Assembly: GCA_003140275.1 (NCBI GenBank)
Contig: PLJQ01000132.1
Span: forward strand, 5,211-13,076
DNA length: 7,866 nt
Origin: Limisphaerales bacterium
GTDB taxonomy: Bacteria > Verrucomicrobiota > Verrucomicrobiia > Limisphaerales > PALSA-1396
Direction of reading: 5' to 3'
The position numbers were made by a program, and so were the translations under genes. The first letter of the stretch is position 1, and the number at the start of each line of letters is the position of its first letter. Under the pieces are notes generated by a model, which was not told the origin of the DNA, did not search any database, and was given only the letters and a program-made list of their open reading frames with translations. Below, one piece after another: positions 4,193-7,866 of this stretch.

Positions 4193-7135
4193 TTGGTTGT
4201 TGAATTGACGCAACTCAACAAATTGCTCGCGAACCACCCCTGTTTTTTCGACGGCGCGAAATTGACGCGACTCAGCTCGATTGATTCACCGGTATATGCG
4301 TTGCGCCGCGACTCCGCCGAAGGCAAAGACTCCGTGTTAGTGCTCGTCAACAACGACGCCGAAAATCAACAAAGGCTCTCCCTCTCTCCGCCTGACGGGA
4401 CGGGCGGAGGGGTGGTGGGTGTGCCGTTTTCCATAAAGTTTGATCTGCTCGGCCAATCTTTGCCTGAACTGAAACAGAGCGATGACGGGAAAGTTATTTT
4501 TGCACTGAAACCCGGCGCAGCGTTTTGTCTCTCCGCCACCGACGCGCCGCAGGGCCTCAACAGCGATGCCTACCGCATCGCGAGAGCACAAGCCGCATGG
4601 GCGGTAACTGCTTTGACGCGCGTGTTAGCGGTCGAAGAGATCAGCTCGTGCGATTGGCGGGCGCTGGCCCAATTGGCAAACCTCAATCCCGCTGGCTTTC
4701 TCCTATCAATTTTCCATCTCGACCGTGCGTTAGCCCGCCTTGATTTTCCGGCCGCGTTACAAAAGGCCGCTCGCGAAAAACACTTTCCGCAAGTCGTAAC
4801 ATGGACGCTGCCAGAGCACAAACGGATTACGCTCGTTCCGCCGGATCATTGGTTGCTGATTCACGACTCGGCACCGTTTCGCGCCGCTTTGAACCTCAAC
4901 GATGGCGCTCCCCCGCAGCGCGTGCAGTCGATTCAGACCAGGGATGGCCACGTCGTTTGCTTCGCTCCGCGTCAGACCGCCGCCGACGCCGAACTCGTGC
5001 TGGAACGCTACGCGCTCACCGACCAGCACCTGAAAACCGCGGTTCGTTATTTGGCGCCGCTGCCGGTGGTTTCGCGCTCTGCACTCGGCGCTCCGCATGT
5101 TGACGATCTTGTCTTGCTGACCAATGGCATTGGCGGCATGGCGCGAATGTGCGTCGATCTTGGGTGTGTGAAATCCAAATACGATTGCGTGCTCGCCGCG
5201 AATCTTCATCCATCGCTACCGGTTGACCGCCACATTTTCGTCAAACGCGTTCGCGTCTGGGTCAACGCGGACGGCTTCAACTCGCCGTTGGATGGCGAGA
5301 ATCTCGTAGCCTTTGACGCCGGGTCACCCGCCCGCTGGCGGTTTGTTGCCAATGCAGGTGACGGTCGCAGCATTGAAATCCATCTCACCGCAGACATGCT
5401 GCCACAACGCAATACCACTGTGCTGCATTTTCATCGGCCTCAATCGTCCCCGTCGTCAGGCAAAGACCTGCCGGAGCACTGCGATGTCCGGCTGACCGTG
5501 CGGGTCGATGTCGAGGATCGAAATTTCCACGCGGAAACACATCGCAACGGCGGCGCGGAACATCACTTCGCCACCAACACGCGCTCGATGGAAGACAAAA
5601 TCGGCTTCGCTTTCACGCCGGCCACTGACCGCCAGCTTCGCGTGTTCGCCAATGGCGGCTGTTATCATCACGCTGAGGAATGGTGCGAAAATATTCCCCA
5701 TCCCGTCGAACAAAGTCGCGGCCAGGTCGGCAGCGGCGACGCCTACAGCCCTGGCTGGTTCGATCTCCCATTGACCAAGGGCGCGAGTGTGACCGTGGTG
5801 ACCACCGCGGAGGCAACTGATCCGGCGGACAACGAATTGCAGATTGCTGATCACCCATCACCCATCACCCATCTCGACGATCCCTTCGGCCAGCAACTCT
5901 CACGCGCCGCGCGCGGTTTTGTCGTTCGGCGTGACAGCGGCAAAACCATCATCGCCGGTTATCCGTGGTTTCTGGATTGGGGACGCGATTCGCTCATCTG
6001 CGCGCGCGGCCTGCTTGCCGCCGGCATGGTTGGAGAAGTCGCGCAGTTGCTCGTCACCTTTGCGCGCTTCGAGGAGAACGGCACGTTGCCGAACAGCATT
6101 CAAGGCGACAACGCTTCGAACCGCGACACCTCCGATGCCCCGTTGTGGTTTGGCGTGGTGTGCGAGGAAATCGCTGCGGTGAATGGCGGAAGATTTTACG
6201 AGACGGTGGTGGACAATCGCGGTCGCACGATGGCCGACGTTTTGCGCAGCATCGCAGTGAATTATAAAAACGGCACGCCGAACGGCATCCGCCTGGACAC
6301 TGCTTCCGCCCTCATCTGGAGTCCCAGTCATTTCACCTGGATGGATACGAATTTTCCGGCCTGCACGCCCCGCGAAGGTTATCCGGTGGAGATCCAGGTG
6401 CTTTGGATTCGTCTCTTGCGCCAATTGGAACGATTAGATGTCAAGCCCGACGGTGAAAATTGGAGCACATTGGCCAGGCGCGCTGAATCATCATTGACCA
6501 ATTTCTACTGGCTCGAAGACCACGGTTATCTCGCCGATTCACTCGCGGCCACTGCCAATCAACCGGCTTGCTCCTCGCCGCAGGACAATTCGCTCCGCAG
6601 CAATCATCTATTGGCGGTGAGCCTCGGGCTGGTAACGGGCGAACGGGCGCAACGTTGCGTCGAAGCCGCGTTGCGCTATCTGGTCGTGCCGGGCGCGTTG
6701 CGTTCGTTGGCACCGCTGCCGGTGTCGCCACCCTTGACGATTCACAGCCACGATGGCCGGTTGTTGAACAATCCCACCGAGCCGTACTGCGGTCGTTACG
6801 AAGGCGACGAAGACACGCGGCGCAAACCGGCCTATCACAACGGCACCGCATGGACGTGGACATTCCCGATTTTCTGCGAAGCGCTGGTGCGGGCATGGGA
6901 TTTTTCACCCGCCGCCGTTGCCGCCGCCAAAGCCTACCTCGGCAGCACGGATCGGCTCGTGGCCGAAGGTTGTCTCGGGCATCTTCCCGAAATCGTCGAT
7001 GGCGACACGCCACATCAACAGCGCGGTTGCGACGCGCAGGCCTGGGGCGCAACCGAAACGTTGCGCGTGTGGAAATTGCTCCACAACCTCCCCAGATCAC
7101 CTCAGTCGCCGGAACAATCTAACCACTTGAAGTGA
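4193..7135 (+). CDS. Amylo-alpha-1,6-glucosidase (GH133) part of the AGL-like debranching enzyme, downstream of the TGA
   Basis: The frame continues from the upstream GH13 piece; TTG 4193 is the first possible restart, preceded by AAGGA at 4184-4188 with only 4 nt of spacing. Residues 1-125 hold the last barrel helix and the GH13 C-terminal beta domain (LVLVNND; ALKPGAAFCLS). A beta-rich domain typical of GH133 proteins follows, with LLTNGIGG (Asn311), KYDCVLAANLHP and SPGWFDLP. The alpha/alpha-barrel catalytic domain shows AGYPWFLDWGRDS (Asp595, Asp599), DAPLWFG, FTWMDT (Asp718), REGYPVEIQVLW, KPAYHNGTAWTW and LPEIVDGD (Glu933) with RGCDAQAWG near the end. Asp718 and Glu933 are the likely acid/base pair by analogy with AGL-family enzymes. 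The role is hydrolysis of alpha-1,6-linked glucose stubs in glycogen in the cytoplasm; no signal peptide is seen. Intact frame, TGA stop. As originally encoded, this and the GH13 piece were one protein of about 1457 residues. Confidence 0.88.
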   Translation: MVVELTQLNKLLANHPCFFDGAKLTRLSSIDSPVYALRRDSAEGKDSVLVLVNNDAENQQRLSLSPPDGTGGGVVGVPFSIKFDLLGQSLPELKQSDDGKVIFALKPGAAFCLSATDAPQGLNSDAYRIARAQAAWAVTALTRVLAVEEISSCDWRALAQLANLNPAGFLLSIFHLDRALARLDFPAALQKAAREKHFPQVVTWTLPEHKRITLVPPDHWLLIHDSAPFRAALNLNDGAPPQRVQSIQTRDGHVVCFAPRQTAADAELVLERYALTDQHLKTAVRYLAPLPVVSRSALGAPHVDDLVLLTNGIGGMARMCVDLGCVKSKYDCVLAANLHPSLPVDRHIFVKRVRVWVNADGFNSPLDGENLVAFDAGSPARWRFVANAGDGRSIEIHLTADMLPQRNTTVLHFHRPQSSPSSGKDLPEHCDVRLTVRVDVEDRNFHAETHRNGGAEHHFATNTRSMEDKIGFAFTPATDRQLRVFANGGCYHHAEEWCENIPHPVEQSRGQVGSGDAYSPGWFDLPLTKGASVTVVTTAEATDPADNELQIADHPSPITHLDDPFGQQLSRAARGFVVRRDSGKTIIAGYPWFLDWGRDSLICARGLLAAGMVGEVAQLLVTFARFEENGTLPNSIQGDNASNRDTSDAPLWFGVVCEEIAAVNGGRFYETVVDNRGRTMADVLRSIAVNYKNGTPNGIRLDTASALIWSPSHFTWMDTNFPACTPREGYPVEIQVLWIRLLRQLERLDVKPDGENWSTLARRAESSLTNFYWLEDHGYLADSLAATANQPACSSPQDNSLRSNHLLAVSLGLVTGERAQRCVEAALRYLVVPGALRSLAPLPVSPPLTIHSHDGRLLNNPTEPYCGRYEGDEDTRRKPAYHNGTAWTWTFPIFCEALVRAWDFSPAAVAAAKAYLGSTDRLVAEGCLGHLPEIVDGDTPHQQRGCDAQAWGATETLRVWKLLHNLPRSPQSPEQSNHLK
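4386..4409. repeat. GC-rich inverted repeat inside the debranching gene
   Basis: CTCCGCC (4386-4392) and GGCGGAG (4403-4409) form a perfect 7-bp stem around a 10-nt loop, within a stretch coding for low-complexity SPPDGTGGGVVG. The coding frame is kept. It lies in a loop of the GH13 C-terminal beta domain. It could be a short palindromic element inserted in frame, or chance in GC-rich sequence. It is not followed by a T run, so it is not a terminator. Confidence 0.5.
5851..5872. repeat. Three tandem copies of the 7-bp unit TCACCCA in coding sequence
   Basis: TCACCCA is repeated exactly three times (5851-5871, plus one base of a fourth copy). Three 7-bp units give 21 bp, so the frame is preserved and seven residues (around HPSPITH) are encoded. 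The repeat lies in the linker between the beta domain (ending near VTVVTTAEATD) and the catalytic barrel (starting near DDPFGQQL). A change of one copy would cause a frameshift. Confidence 0.85.
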
Positions 7136-7320
7136 GGACCCGGGCTGTCGATGAGAATTGGTGTCACTGGGCCGGAGTTTCAATACTTTTGAATAACCGG
7201 TTCGCGTTCCGGCCTCGGATTGGGTAACTCTTCATTTTTGAGTCACGGCGGCGAACGTTGCCGATGGCGCCAGCGGTGCACTTTTGACTTTTAGACCGCG
7301 TTCTTCTAGTTTGGTGGCCC
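7136..7320 (+). promoter_or_regulatory. Intergenic region upstream of hisD with a weak promoter candidate
   Basis: This 185-nt gap holds no recognised gene and no strong hairpin followed by T residues, so no terminator for the debranching gene could be named. A perfect palindrome AACCGGTT lies at 7195-7202. The best promoter candidate is TTGACT (7284-7289), a 17-nt spacer and TAGTTT (7307-7312); the -35 matches five of six consensus bases but the -10 only three. It would place the transcript start almost at the hisD ATG. GGTGG (7313-7317) is a poor ribosome site, 3 nt from the ATG. Confidence 0.3.
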
Positions 7321-7866
7321 ATGAACGTCCTCCGCTACACCGATGCCGATTTTGCCGACCGCCGGCGGGAGTTGACCGCGTCGTCCAGCCTGTTCGATCC
7401 CGTGATCGAGCAACGCGCGCGCGACATCCTCGCGGCGGTGAAACAGCGCGGCGACGCGGCGTTGCTGGAACTGACCGAACGGTTTGACGGCGCCAAGCTC
7501 ACCACCGATCAACTCGCGGTGACGCAGGCGGAAATCATGACCGCATCGGTCAAGGCGGACGAATCACTTCGTGCGGCTGTGGCCGAAGCGGAAAAGAACA
7601 TCGCCAATTTCGCAAAAAAATCCCGGCGCAAGGATTGGTGGATGAAGAATTCTCACGGTGCGTCGGTGGGCGAAAAGTTCGATCCCTTTCAGCGCGTCGG
7701 CATTTACATCCCCGGCGGGACCGCGCCGCTCGTCTCGACGGCGCTGATGACCATCACGCTGGCGAAGGTCGCAGGCTGCCAGGAAATCGTCGTCTGCACG
7801 CCGTGCGGCCGGGATGGTGGAATCAATTCCGCGCTCCTGTTCGCGGCGCGGGCGGCTGGCGCGACG
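7321..7866 (+). CDS. hisD: Histidinol dehydrogenase, N-terminal part (runs off the right edge)
   Basis: 182 codons from ATG 7321 are open to the window edge; the family is usually about 430 residues, so less than half is seen. HisD is a cytoplasmic zinc- and NAD-dependent enzyme that oxidises L-histidinol to L-histidine in two steps, the last of histidine synthesis. Recognisable parts are the N-terminal helical region (VKQRGDAALLELTERFDG), the turn FDPFQRVGIYIPGGTAPLVS (120-139) and ALMTITLAKVAGCQEIVVCTP, which matches the family pattern of VG-Y-PGG followed by a substrate-domain strand. The catalytic Glu/His pair and most zinc ligands lie beyond the edge. The gap of 185 nt from the debranching gene suggests separate transcription. 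Further his genes could follow downstream, which cannot be seen. Confidence 0.93.
   Translation, partial: MNVLRYTDADFADRRRELTASSSLFDPVIEQRARDILAAVKQRGDAALLELTERFDGAKLTTDQLAVTQAEIMTASVKADESLRAAVAEAEKNIANFAKKSRRKDWWMKNSHGASVGEKFDPFQRVGIYIPGGTAPLVSTALMTITLAKVAGCQEIVVCTPCGRDGGINSALLFAARAAGAT

Noticed and set aside
4160..7135. Genome-wide recoding of TGA as a sense codon
   Set aside because: The long genes here contain only this one internal TGA, tryptophan is coded by TGG throughout, and the same gene ends at a TGA (7133-7135) after which no domain sequence continues.
2762..7135. GH13 and GH133 pieces as two naturally separate genes
   Set aside because: The split falls inside the GH13 barrel before its last helix, and the missing helix and beta domain lie in the second piece in the same frame, so a designed gene boundary here is unlikely.

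Overview
The window holds the downstream part of a secretion/pilus ATPase operon on the minus strand. After a divergent intergenic gap, the plus strand carries a very large glycogen-debranching gene and the start of a histidine-biosynthesis gene. GC content is moderately high, most starts lack a clear Shine-Dalgarno sequence, and the gene types (a TPR-MshEN protein ahead of a PilB/GspE ATPase, a giant GH13 + GH133 debranching enzyme, HisD) would suit a Verrucomicrobiota-like bacterium. That placement is an impression from protein style, not a search result.

Minus strand, 2541 down to 1. A 283-residue protein with TPR-like N-terminal helices and an MshEN-type C-terminal domain is followed after 13 nt by a PilB/GspE-family hexameric ATPase that runs off the left edge. 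The ATPase has its N-terminal domain, Walker A, Walker B/Asp box, His box and both zinc CxxC pairs. Right after the second CxxC, however, the frame passes without a break into the second half of a biotin carboxyl carrier domain (AMKM motif and what follows). The normal C-terminal tail of the ATPase and the first half of the biotinyl domain are both missing, and the join lies where the two families look alike (IEAM). This is either an assembly chimera or a real recombination, and it is the strangest thing in the window.

Positions 2542-2761 form a divergent promoter region without a convincing promoter match.

Plus strand, 2762-7135. One continuous reading frame of 1458 codons encodes a GH13 alpha-amylase-type domain followed by a GH133 amylo-alpha-1,6-glucosidase domain, the same order as in the eukaryotic bifunctional debranching enzyme AGL. 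It is broken by one in-frame TGA at 4160-4162, inside the GH13 barrel, and is otherwise intact. Two short repeats, a GC-rich palindrome and a 7-bp triplet repeat, sit inside the coding sequence at apparent loop or linker positions.

Plus strand, 7321 to the right edge: the first 182 codons of hisD (histidinol dehydrogenase), preceded by a 185-nt gap with a weak promoter candidate. No RNA genes, CRISPR arrays or insertion sequences were seen.
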